Positions 7,475 to 14,321 of a stretch of DNA of 15,137 bases are shown piece after piece. This DNA comes from Candidatus Ozemobacteraceae bacterium (GTDB lineage Bacteria; Muiribacteriota; Ozemobacteria; Ozemobacterales; Ozemobacteraceae). Made by a program: the position numbers and the translations under genes. Under the pieces are notes generated by a model, which did not search any database, had not been told where the DNA came from, and saw only the letters and a list, made by a program, of their open reading frames with translations. Within the stretch, counting starts at the first letter, position 1; the number at the start of each line of letters is the position of its first letter. The stretch lies in assembly GCA_035373905.1 (NCBI GenBank), contig DAOSOK010000063.1:1-15137 (forward strand), read 5' to 3'.

Positions 7475-8191
7475 ATGGCTGAAACGAGCGGCAAGCTTCC
7501 GATCGAAGTTGTGGGACTGTCGATTTCGCGCTGCATTCTGGTGCTGGCCGAAGGGCGTATTCCTGCCGGCGCGGTCCGGAAAATCATCGGAGGCACCCTG
7601 TTTGACAACCTCGACAGCATGTGGCAGGAATACAGCCAGAAATACTGGTCGAGCTGCACGCTTCGCGCCCGGACGATCTTCTATCAGTTCGTCGAGAAAA
7701 ACGGCATTGACCAGCCCCGTCTCAGGGGCGAAGAACCCCCTGACTCTTCGGGCGGTATCTGGCAGGTCGGGGCCAGGCAATACGAAACGGCCGCGCTGAA
7801 AGAACTTTTCGACATCTCCGACACATTCCTGAGGATGCCCGCTGCCAGTCGCGACAGCTTGCTCGGCATGCTGCCGCCCGATGCGATCACGGCTCTCCAT
7901 GACTCGATCGTCAAGGGCAGTCTGAAATCCCTGATGCCGGACTTCGAAGCCAGGGCCGCGGGCAAGTCCAAAGAGGAAACCACCGGACTGATCGTCGGGC
8001 GCATACGCGAGTTTCTCTCGGCGGCGCCGGATTTCCTGCCGGCCGGTCTCTACCCGGAACTCCTGCAGGCACTGCTTCCCTATATCCGGATGAGAACGAC
8101 GGAAAAGTCGGTCGTTTCAACGAAGACGGAACGGCCGGTCCAGTTCTCCCAGGTTCGAAAGGCCGTCAGACTTCCCGACCCGGATAAATAA
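7475..8191 (+). CDS. Hypothetical soluble protein
   Basis: I do not recognise this 238-residue protein. ATG 7475 has GGAG 5 nt upstream and its own promoter. The N-terminal 60 residues mix short strands and helices (IEVVGLSISRCILVLAEG, then a Trp/Tyr-rich stretch WQEYSQKYW). The middle and end look helical, with repeated Leu-Pro turns (FLPAGLYPELLQALLPYI at about 189-206), and the tail is basic. There is no signal peptide or clear membrane segment. It follows the MoxR-vWA operon but has a separate promoter, so a functional link is uncertain. It could equally be a housekeeping-linked conserved protein with pcm downstream. Confidence 0.65.
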   Translation: MAETSGKLPIEVVGLSISRCILVLAEGRIPAGAVRKIIGGTLFDNLDSMWQEYSQKYWSSCTLRARTIFYQFVEKNGIDQPRLRGEEPPDSSGGIWQVGARQYETAALKELFDISDTFLRMPAASRDSLLGMLPPDAITALHDSIVKGSLKSLMPDFEARAAGKSKEETTGLIVGRIREFLSAAPDFLPAGLYPELLQALLPYIRMRTTEKSVVSTKTERPVQFSQVRKAVRLPDPDK

Positions 8192-8196
8192 AGTAG

Positions 8197-8215
8197 CGAT
8201 GTAAATAGAACATCG
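8197..8215 (+). other. Small inverted repeat upstream of pcm
   Basis: CGATGT (8197-8202) and ACATCG (8210-8215) are exact inverted copies around a 7-nt AT-rich loop. The repeat begins 5 nt after the preceding stop. There is no T-tract after it, so it is not a classical terminator; it could be an operator-like dyad or a weak attenuating hairpin. Confidence 0.3.
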
Positions 8216-8264
8216 TGCCGGGCCCGGACCGCACAGAAGGACGGCTCGGAGAGGATGTGAGAGT

Positions 8265-8894
8265 ATGCGTGAAGCGCATGAGGCGATGATGCGCGACCTG
8301 GTGGCCTATGGAATTCGCGACGAGCGCGTGCTCGGTGCGATGCGGCGCGTTCCGCGCCATGTGTATATTCCCGAGATCATGAGACGGGGCGGCGAATACG
8401 GCGATCACCCGGTACCCATCGGGTACGGACAGACGATTTCACAGCCGTATATCGTAGCGTATATGACGGAAATGCTCGACGTCCGAGAGGGAGAGAAGGT
8501 CCTCGAGATAGGCACCGGATCGGGGTATCAGGCGGCCGTTCTGGCGGAGCTCGGAGCGTGCGTGTTCAGCCTCGAGGTGGTTCCGGAACTCGCCGAACAC
8601 GCGCGCACGGTGCTGGAGGCGAACGGATACGACGTGAAGATCAGGATCGGCGACGGGTATGAGGGCTGGCCCGAGGAGGCCCCCTTCGATGCGATCGTTG
8701 GCACGTGCGCCGCCGGGGAGATCCCCCTGAAACTGGTCGGGCAGCTGCGCGAAAACGGAAGACTGTTCATGCCGATCGGCGAGGCCGACTTCCAGAGGCT
8801 CGTCCTGGTTCGGCGCACGAAGGAAGGAATGATCCGGTCCGACGATCTGCCGGTTCGGTTCGTCCCCATGATACATCCGCGTCCGCGGCATTGA
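8265..8894 (+). CDS. pcm: Protein-L-isoaspartate O-methyltransferase
   Basis: This 209-residue enzyme transfers a methyl group from S-adenosylmethionine to L-isoaspartyl residues, starting repair of aged proteins in the cytoplasm. The diagnostic GQTISQP stands at 55-61, followed by YMTEML. The methyl-donor motif EIGTGSGYQ is at 81-89. The usual D-A-I-x-x-T-x-A-A-x-x-x-P stretch is present as DAIVGTCAAGEIP, and the protein ends with VRFVPM followed by a short tail. The length is normal for the bacterial enzyme. ATG 8265 has GGAGAGGA about 10 nt upstream. The next gene starts 59 nt downstream with its own strong ribosome binding site. No special regulatory site is seen except the small inverted repeat in its leader. 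Confidence 0.95.
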   Translation: MREAHEAMMRDLVAYGIRDERVLGAMRRVPRHVYIPEIMRRGGEYGDHPVPIGYGQTISQPYIVAYMTEMLDVREGEKVLEIGTGSGYQAAVLAELGACVFSLEVVPELAEHARTVLEANGYDVKIRIGDGYEGWPEEAPFDAIVGTCAAGEIPLKLVGQLRENGRLFMPIGEADFQRLVLVRRTKEGMIRSDDLPVRFVPMIHPRPRH

Positions 8895-8953
8895 CGGACC
8901 GAGATGGCACACAACGGGCTGCTTCGCCGCGACCTGGAAAGGAGTGACGTCGA

Positions 8954-9436
8954 ATGGAAACGATGAGCGTGACCTGGGGGTATCTGTTTTTCATTCTTGC
9001 CCTTCAGACGCTTCGGCGGCGATCGGTTGCCGTGTTGCCCTATGCGGCCGTTTCGGCCCTGTTTCCCCTGGGATCGCTCCTCTACGACCTTGACGCCCTC
9101 TCCCTCGAGAGAAAGGGGGCTTTCATCGGCCTGTTTCTCGCGGGCATCATCGTCCAGTGCGTGCTGATCTATCGGGCGAACAGGTTCTGGGCGTGTGAGC
9201 ACGCCTTGCGTCACGGAGCCCATATTCCGGCAGGCATCGGAGGCCGTGAACGGCTCAAGCTGCTGCTCGCCGGCATCGTGCTCTTCGTGGCGCACGACCG
9301 GTATTTCCCGCTGCAGGCGACGCTCTTCGAATTGCTCGACCGGGCCCTGTTCTGGGCATTGTCGGCTCTCATCGGCATATCGGCGCTGGTCGCCTTCGCA
9401 ACCGCCAGGCACACGGCTCATGACGGAAACCCCTGA
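8954..9436 (+). CDS. Small multi-pass membrane protein, unknown function
   Basis: This 160-residue protein is strongly hydrophobic, with likely membrane segments near residues 6-20, 25-45, 56-73, 101-115 and 130-150. Two features stand out between segments: a charged loop FWACEHALRHGAH at about 78-90 with Cys and three His, and AHDRYFP after the fourth segment. GGAAAGGAG about 8 nt before ATG 8954 is a strong ribosome binding site. It lies close behind pcm and may share its transcript. I do not recognise a family, and topology is only estimated from hydrophobicity. Confidence 0.7.
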   Translation: METMSVTWGYLFFILALQTLRRRSVAVLPYAAVSALFPLGSLLYDLDALSLERKGAFIGLFLAGIIVQCVLIYRANRFWACEHALRHGAHIPAGIGGRERLKLLLAGIVLFVAHDRYFPLQATLFELLDRALFWALSALIGISALVAFATARHTAHDGNP

Positions 9437-9477
9437 GATCGCAAAAAACTGAACAGGGACATCCGCCATGGGTTGTG

Positions 9478-9486
9478 TAGTATCAT
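9478..9486 (+). promoter_or_regulatory. Candidate promoter very close to the rubrerythrin-like start
   Basis: TAGTATCAT contains two overlapping -10-like hexamers (TAGTAT 9478-9483, TATCAT 9481-9486), with GGGACA at 9456-9461 as a possible -35 (16 or 19 nt spacing). Transcription would begin within a few bases of ATG 9497, leaving almost no leader, which fits the lack of a Shine-Dalgarno there. Confidence 0.3.
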
Positions 9487-9496
9487 CACTCCGCTC

Positions 9497-10150
9497 ATGA
9501 CGACGATTCGACGACCGCTGCTGTCCGCCGCGCTCCTGGGAATCCTGCTCTTCGCGTTTGCAGAAACTCCCGTGGCGGCGGGGTCGCTGCGGAACGAGGA
9601 CGCCGTCCGTCTCCGCGAGATCGAAACCTGGCGAAAACTCGCTGCTGCCGCACATGTGCGGTACACGCACTGGATTGCGTATTCCGAGACGATCGAGAAC
9701 GAACGGTGCCCGGGCGTCGTCGGGGTGTTCAATGTCGCGGCCCGATCCGAGCGTGTGTTGCTGTATCACCTGAATCGACGGCTGGAAGTTCTCGGCGGAA
9801 GGCTGAGCCGGAAGGATCAGCCTGAGTATACTCCATGCTTTACCGTCGATGCCGCCATTGCTGAGTCGCTTCGCCTCTGTTCAAATCCAGGCGATCTCTC
9901 GCTTCCGGAAAAGGTTGCCGTCCCTGACACGGCAAGTGTCGAGGCGCGGCGTGCTGCTTCCGTCACGCCTGCCATGCTGGAATGGCTCGATGCACAACTG
10001 CGGGTGATGCGGAGCGGGCCGCCAGACCTATACTGGTGGACTCGGGAGTATTTCGTCTGCTCGCTGTGTGGTATGCCGATGGCCGACCTCCGACGGAGGA
10101 AATGTTCCGCGTGCGGAGCGGACGAGACGGAATTTTTGCGGATCAGGTAA
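9497..10150 (+). CDS. Exported rubrerythrin-like protein with C-terminal rubredoxin-type zinc/iron ribbon
   Basis: This 217-residue protein begins with a signal peptide (RR, a hydrophobic core at about 8-22, then PVAA-G, cleavage near 28/29), so it should act in the periplasm. The middle (about 41-101) follows the first ferritin-like helix pair of rubrerythrins (VRYTHWIAYSE...VGVFNVAARSERVLLYHLNRRLEVLGG). The C-terminus has C188-x2-C191-x11-C203-x2-C206, a rubredoxin-like ribbon. By my alignment, several diiron ligands are missing: the Glu before RY is Ala, EET is NVA, and ExxH reads E85-R-V-L. The peroxidase site may therefore be dead while the ribbon is kept. A TTG at 9473 would extend the frame, but ATG 9497 places the signal peptide correctly. 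It lies directly upstream of the ABC operon. Family call is moderate; loss of iron ligands is inference. Confidence 0.75.
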   Translation: MTTIRRPLLSAALLGILLFAFAETPVAAGSLRNEDAVRLREIETWRKLAAAAHVRYTHWIAYSETIENERCPGVVGVFNVAARSERVLLYHLNRRLEVLGGRLSRKDQPEYTPCFTVDAAIAESLRLCSNPGDLSLPEKVAVPDTASVEARRAASVTPAMLEWLDAQLRVMRSGPPDLYWWTREYFVCSLCGMPMADLRRRKCSACGADETEFLRIR

Positions 10151-10212
10151 GCCGGAACCGTCCGGGGCACCCTGTTTCAGCCGCTCGGGGCATGGCTTCC
10201 GGCGGGCGGGTG

Positions 10213-10221
10213 TGCTATACT
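10213..10221 (+). promoter_or_regulatory. Extended -10 promoter of the ABC transporter operon
   Basis: TG-C-TATACT is an extended -10 element with five of six consensus bases in the hexamer. No good -35 is seen, which is common for this promoter type. It lies 26 nt before ATG 10248, with GGAGG at 10232-10236 in the short leader. Confidence 0.5.
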
Positions 10222-10247
10222 CGCCCTCTCCGGAGGCGAAAGAGTTC

Positions 10248-11570
10248 ATGGCGGTATCGGTTTCATTTCGGGACCTCTTCCTGGCCGCATGGCGGGAGAC
10301 GAGGCGACGCCCCTGGCGGTTCGCGGCCTGCTCGGGCGGGTATGCCGTCGCGGTCGCCACGGCCGTGCTTCTGTTGAGCGTCCTCGTCTTTTCGCAGTAT
10401 ATCGAGAGCGGCATTCTCAGTTCGACCGGAACCCATTTCATCGTGTATGCCCCGGCCTGCATGGACATCTCGTCCCTGACGTCGGAGGAACTGGCCCTGC
10501 TCGCCTCGGGAACCCGCCCGGCCCGGTGCGCCGACAAATGCAAGGAGTGCACCGGGTGCAATAAAAAACCTGTCGATATTGTAAACGAGGCGTTCGTCGC
10601 CCGTCAGATCGAAACGAAACTCCTGCCGTTCAGCGTACTCGATGCGGCACGGAAAGAACCCGGACTGTACAAAGGCGTTTCGCCGTATCTGCTGTACAGG
10701 TTCAGAAACCCGGCCGACGGCCACCGATTCACCGTCGGGGGCTTCGATCCCGACGACAAAACGGCGGTGCCGCCAGCCGTCTGCAGCGCCGCCGACCTGG
10801 TCGAGGGCGCCTTCCTGCATGCGAATGACACCGGAGTCGCCGTGGTCGAGCAGGGATACGCCGTCTCTCACGGCCTCAGAGTCGGATCCAACGTCACGAT
10901 CGCCGGATGGCCGTTCATCATTATCGGCATCGTGGCGCCCGGCGTCAGGCCGGCCAAGGCGGACGTCTATCTGACGTTCGCCGACGCCGAGAAGGTCATC
11001 AGCCGCAACCTCCGTTCGCCGCTGTTCCAGGAGATGAACGTCATGCTCGTCGAGGTCGCCCATGCGTCGAAGCAGGACGCCGCGATCGCGCGCATGCGCG
11101 AAATCGTCCAGAGCGGCATGATCTCCACGTTTGCCTGCGCGAAACCGGCGGCCGAAGTGCTTGGACTGGGGCGTGGCGTGATCGTTTCCGCCGCCCTTCT
11201 GCTGGGCTTCCTGGCCGCGGCGTTTGGCCTCAAATCGCAGCTCGCCTCCCTTCGCGAACGTCGTCGCGAACTTGGTATCCTGAGATCTATAGGATGGCCC
11301 TCGGCGGCGATCGTGCGTCAGCTCCTGCTTGAAGCTGCCTTCCCCGGAATCCTCGGCGGACTCGCCGGTGCCGTGGCGGCGGCGGCCGCGATTCCCTTCG
11401 TTTCCCTCGAATACTGGACGGGCGTGCCTGCCCGGGTCGATTTCGTCGTGATCCCGGGCGTTGCGGCCCTCAGTGTTTTCCTTGCCGTTGCGGGCGGACT
11501 GGCGGCGGGCCTGCCCGTCGGATGGCTCGCCGTCCGGACCCCGCCGGCCGAGCAGCTGCGTAGCATCTGA
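10248..11570 (+). CDS. FtsX/MacB-type ABC transporter permease with a four-cysteine cluster
   Basis: This 440-residue permease has the MacB/LolC layout: one N-terminal membrane segment (about 25-48), a large extracytoplasmic domain, then three C-terminal segments beginning near 300. The basic ELGILRSIGWP loop between the second and third segments is the typical coupling region to the ATPase. The external domain carries C94-x3-C98-x2-C101-x2-C104, a striking metal- or disulfide-type cluster, plus C179 and C297. The last two align with cysteines in the second permease, and both proteins share GVRP-x2-ADVYL, showing they are paralogues. The frame is open to 10068, but GGAGG and the promoter support ATG 10248. 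The ATPase follows after 14 nt. Substrate is unknown; a metal, thiol or lipid-linked cargo would fit. Confidence 0.88.
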   Translation: MAVSVSFRDLFLAAWRETRRRPWRFAACSGGYAVAVATAVLLLSVLVFSQYIESGILSSTGTHFIVYAPACMDISSLTSEELALLASGTRPARCADKCKECTGCNKKPVDIVNEAFVARQIETKLLPFSVLDAARKEPGLYKGVSPYLLYRFRNPADGHRFTVGGFDPDDKTAVPPAVCSAADLVEGAFLHANDTGVAVVEQGYAVSHGLRVGSNVTIAGWPFIIIGIVAPGVRPAKADVYLTFADAEKVISRNLRSPLFQEMNVMLVEVAHASKQDAAIARMREIVQSGMISTFACAKPAAEVLGLGRGVIVSAALLLGFLAAAFGLKSQLASLRERRRELGILRSIGWPSAAIVRQLLLEAAFPGILGGLAGAVAAAAAIPFVSLEYWTGVPARVDFVVIPGVAALSVFLAVAGGLAAGLPVGWLAVRTPPAEQLRSI

Positions 11571-11584
11571 AAAAGGAACCACCC

Positions 11585-12274
11585 ATGACGGAATCCGCAC
11601 CCATGATCAACGTGACCGGACTGAAGAAGAGTTTTCGCCAGGGTGGCCGGGTGATACCCGTGCTGAAAGATGTGTCGCTGTCTCTCGGAGCCGGCGAGAC
11701 GCTCGTGATCACCGGGCGGAGCGGCGTCGGCAAATCGACGCTTCTGACGCTTCTCGGTGGCCTGGATCTTCCGGACGCAGGCAGGATCAGCATCGCCGGC
11801 GTGGATATCGGGGCCCTGACGCAGGACAGCCTGGCCGGTCTTCGTCGCAAGACCGTCGGCATCATTTTTCAGAATTTCAACCTCCTGCCGTCGTGGAGCG
11901 CTGTCGAAAACGTCGAGGCGGTGCTCATGCACGGCGATCTCGACCTTTCGGAGCGCCGCATCCGCGCCGTGAAATGGCTCGAACGCCTGGGAATCGGCGA
12001 CCGGCTCGACAATCTGCCCGCGGAACTCAGCGTGGGCCAGCAGCAGCGTGTCGCGGTCGCGCGCACTCTCGTCAACGAACCGATGCTGATTCTCGCCGAC
12101 GAGCCCACGGGAGACGTTGACCCCGAGACAGGGGCCGAAATTCTCGGCCATCTCCGTGCGGCGGTTCGCGAACGCGGCGCCTCGCTTCTCGTCGTGACGC
12201 ACGGCGCCTATCCGATCGAGGCCGGCGAGCGGGTCGTGAGGCTCCGTGACGGCGTTCTCGAGCCGGTTTCCTGA
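11585..12274 (+). CDS. MacB/LolD-type ABC transporter ATP-binding protein
   Basis: This 229-residue ATPase powers the flanking permeases at the inner face of the membrane. Walker A is GRSGVGKST (44-52). The Q-loop reads FQNFNLLPSWSAVENV. The signature is LSVGQQQR (148-155), with Val in place of the usual first Gly of LSGGQ. Walker B and the following residues are LILADEPTGDVD, with D172 and E173, and the H-loop His is H206. The sequence between Walker A and the Q-loop is typical of the lipoprotein/macrolide exporter branch. AAAAGGAA about 7 nt before ATG 11585 is the ribosome binding site. It sits between two permease genes with gaps of 14 and 15 nt, so the working transporter is probably a permease heterodimer with two copies of this subunit. 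Confidence 0.95.
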   Translation: MTESAPMINVTGLKKSFRQGGRVIPVLKDVSLSLGAGETLVITGRSGVGKSTLLTLLGGLDLPDAGRISIAGVDIGALTQDSLAGLRRKTVGIIFQNFNLLPSWSAVENVEAVLMHGDLDLSERRIRAVKWLERLGIGDRLDNLPAELSVGQQQRVAVARTLVNEPMLILADEPTGDVDPETGAEILGHLRAAVRERGASLLVVTHGAYPIEAGERVVRLRDGVLEPVS

Positions 12275-12289
12275 CGGGATCCGGTCAAC

Positions 12290-13531
12290 ATGGCGCGACA
12301 CGAAGCGATTTCGATTGCCTGGAGGGAACAGCGGCGGAGACCGGGCCGGTCGCTCGCCGTGATGTTCGGCTTTCTGCTGGCCGTATCGGCGTTTCTCGGC
12401 TTTTCCCTGCTGTTCCATGCGGATCGCCTTGCGGAAGACGAGATTCTGAGGCGAGTCGGCGGCTATTTCGCCGCCTTTGCGCCCCTGCCCTCGACCGGGG
12501 TCGCAACCCCTCCCGCAGAGCTGCCCCGGGTGAAGGATGCCTCGGAAGGCTTCATCGCGAACACGATCCTTACATGCCTGTTTCCTCGCTCGCTCGTGAC
12601 GAAACTGCGTGCCGTCGACGGCGTCGCCGAGGTGGTTCCTGTTCTGCTGTTCCGCATGCGCAGCCGGCAGGATGCGCACATGTTCACGCTCGGCGGGATC
12701 GACATGAGCCGGCCGCTCGCCGTGGAACGGACCTGTTGCGCGCCTTCCGACGTGAAAAGCGGCGTTTTTCTCGGCCTCGCCACGGGGAGTGAAGGCCCCG
12801 GAGCGATGCTCGACGACGGGTATGCCGCGGTGCGCGGACTCGAGGTGGGAGAGACCATCGACATCGGCGGCGTCGGGTTCCGGGTGACGGGAATCATCGA
12901 TACCGGCGTCAGGCCCGTTCACGCCGACGTCTATCTCGTCTGGGATGACGCGGCGAAGGTGCTGGCTCCGCTGATGGCCGAGCCTCTCGGAGACCGGGCG
13001 AACGTGTTCATCGTCGCGGTCACTTCCGTTCTCGAGCAGAATGCGGCGATCGCCGGGGTGAAAAACATCACCGGAGCCGTCATCACGAGTTACAACTGCT
13101 TCCGACCCGCTTCGAAGGTCGTCGGGCTCAACGAGAAGGCTGCCGGGATCCTCGGGATCGTGCTGTATGGCGTCGCGGTGCTGTTCAGCCTCAAGTCCCA
13201 GCTCGCCGCCCTCGTCGAGCGGCGCCGCGAGTTCGGCATCCTGCGCTCGATCGGCTGGTCGGACCGTGATATCGGCGCCCAGCTCGTTTGGGAGGCCTTC
13301 TTGCCGGCATCGATCGGGGCCATGGGCGGGGTGCTTGTCGGCTTTTCCGTCTTCGTCCTGTTCGGAATGCCGGTTTTGAAACAGGCCGGCCTTCCCTGGA
13401 CGACGGCCATCGACGCATGCCTGATCGCCCGGGGGGTGGTTCTCGCCCTCGCGGGAAGCGCCCTCACCGGTTTCCTTGCCGCGCTGCTCGTCCGGCGCAC
13501 AAGCCCCGCCGAGGCCCTGAGGACGATCTGA
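12290..13531 (+). CDS. Second FtsX/MacB-type ABC transporter permease, paralogue of the first
   Basis: This 413-residue permease shares the plan and many local matches with the permease encoded at 10248: an N-terminal membrane segment (about 22-42), an external domain, GVRPVHADVYL, a SLKSQLAALVERRREFGILRSIGWS coupling region, and three C-terminal segments, ending SPAEALRTI (compare PPAEQLRSI). It lacks the four-cysteine cluster but keeps aligned cysteines at C150 (in TCCAPSD) and C270 (in NCFRP), with extra ones at C96 and C149. The two genes probably arose by duplication and the proteins form a heterodimer. ATG 12290 is 15 nt after the ATPase stop; the ribosome binding site is weak. The rhodanese-fold gene begins 2 nt after its stop. 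Confidence 0.88.
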   Translation: MARHEAISIAWREQRRRPGRSLAVMFGFLLAVSAFLGFSLLFHADRLAEDEILRRVGGYFAAFAPLPSTGVATPPAELPRVKDASEGFIANTILTCLFPRSLVTKLRAVDGVAEVVPVLLFRMRSRQDAHMFTLGGIDMSRPLAVERTCCAPSDVKSGVFLGLATGSEGPGAMLDDGYAAVRGLEVGETIDIGGVGFRVTGIIDTGVRPVHADVYLVWDDAAKVLAPLMAEPLGDRANVFIVAVTSVLEQNAAIAGVKNITGAVITSYNCFRPASKVVGLNEKAAGILGIVLYGVAVLFSLKSQLAALVERRREFGILRSIGWSDRDIGAQLVWEAFLPASIGAMGGVLVGFSVFVLFGMPVLKQAGLPWTTAIDACLIARGVVLALAGSALTGFLAALLVRRTSPAEALRTI

Positions 13532-13533
13532 CG

Positions 13534-14136
13534 ATGACCCGCCCGAACGGGGACGGCCGGTTTGAAATGCGTGAGAAGACGCTTTTTCGCCGCCTCTCTA
13601 TATCCGCTTCGCTCTATATCATCTTTTGTTGCGCCGGGTTGGCTTCAGCTTGCGACACGGGATGCACCGGAACCTGCAGCATTGTTCCGCAGGCGAGCGG
13701 AACGTACCTCGATCCGGCGTATATTGCCAGCTCGCCCGCGGTGACCACGCCCACACTCGTCTCGCTCCTGACGGCCGGGGCGCCGATCGCCCTCATCGAC
13801 TGCCGTTCTGCGGATGCCTTGGCTGAACCGAGAATTCCGGGATCGCTGGTGTTCGTCGCCGGCTGGAATCATGAAAACATCGCCGGGCGTTTCCCGGGGA
13901 AGGACATCCTGGTGATTCTCTACGACGGGGGCGCGGTCAGCGTCCGCGGCGAAGCGCGCAGGCAGCTTGCCGAAGCGGGATTTTCGAATATCCTCCAGTA
14001 TCCGGACGGCATCCGGGGCTGGATCGATGCCGGGCAGGCGACCATTCCGACGGCGAGCGACTGTCTCCTCGGGGTGCCGGATATCCGGGATATTTCGATG
14101 GCAAGCGATTCCTCCCAGCCTGTTTTGATACGATAG
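13534..14136 (+). CDS. Exported rhodanese-fold protein without the catalytic cysteine
   Basis: This is a 200-residue protein ending the ABC operon. A signal peptide precedes LASAC; cleavage could be at ASA by signal peptidase I or, with a weak lipobox, at C40 as a lipoprotein. The mature start has C40-x3-C44-x3-C48. The single rhodanese domain shows LIDCRSADA near its beginning and IRGWIDAG near its end. The active-site loop reads LYDGGAVSVRG, with D131 where active sulfurtransferases have Cys; this YD form is typical of inactive rhodanese domains. It is therefore more likely a binding or scaffold protein than a sulfurtransferase. ATG 13534 is chosen for its TGAGGA upstream; ATG 13567 (189 residues) would give a shorter signal peptide and remains possible. 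It is likely translated together with the second permease. Confidence 0.75.
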   Translation: MTRPNGDGRFEMREKTLFRRLSISASLYIIFCCAGLASACDTGCTGTCSIVPQASGTYLDPAYIASSPAVTTPTLVSLLTAGAPIALIDCRSADALAEPRIPGSLVFVAGWNHENIAGRFPGKDILVILYDGGAVSVRGEARRQLAEAGFSNILQYPDGIRGWIDAGQATIPTASDCLLGVPDIRDISMASDSSQPVLIR

Positions 14137-14159
14137 CGTGCTTTCTGAAGAGCCCCGCC

Positions 14160-14197
14160 GTCCTGCGCTTGTCGAAGCCTGTCCTGAGCCTGCCGAA
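14160..14197 (+). repeat. Two direct 17-nt repeat units, 21-nt period, intergenic
   Basis: GTCCTGCGCTTGTCGAA (14160-14176) and GTCCTGAGCCTGCCGAA (14181-14197) differ at three positions and are spaced by GCCT. The wording resembles a dispersed intergenic repeat (reverse complement TTCGACAAGCTCAGGAC) that I recall from many bacterial genomes. It follows the rhodanese gene directly. Confidence 0.6.
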
Positions 14198-14205
14198 TTT
14201 CCGGT

Positions 14206-14234
14206 TTGAGGCGGGAAGGGAAAAGTGGTATACA
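14206..14234 (+). promoter_or_regulatory. Promoter of the 14322 gene
   Basis: TTGAGG (14206-14211), a 17-nt spacer, and TATACA (14229-14234) with an upstream TG-G extension form a plausible sigma70 promoter. It would give a leader of about 80 nt before ATG 14322. Confidence 0.45.
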
Positions 14235-14321
14235 GAAAGAAATACGAGCGTTCGAGAGGCAACTCTCCGCGTTGAAATTTTCCGGCCGCTGCGACCGTGA
14301 CCGAGGCAAAGAACACCTTCG

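Noticed and set aside
8218..8227. Palindrome CCGGGCCCGG in the pcm leader as a terminator
   Set aside because: It has no loop or T-tract and such palindromes are common in GC-rich sequence.
10263..12922. Long minus-strand open frames (10263-11600 and 11318-12922) across the ABC operon
   Set aside because: The plus-strand ABC motifs are unambiguous; the antisense products are compositionally biased shadows.
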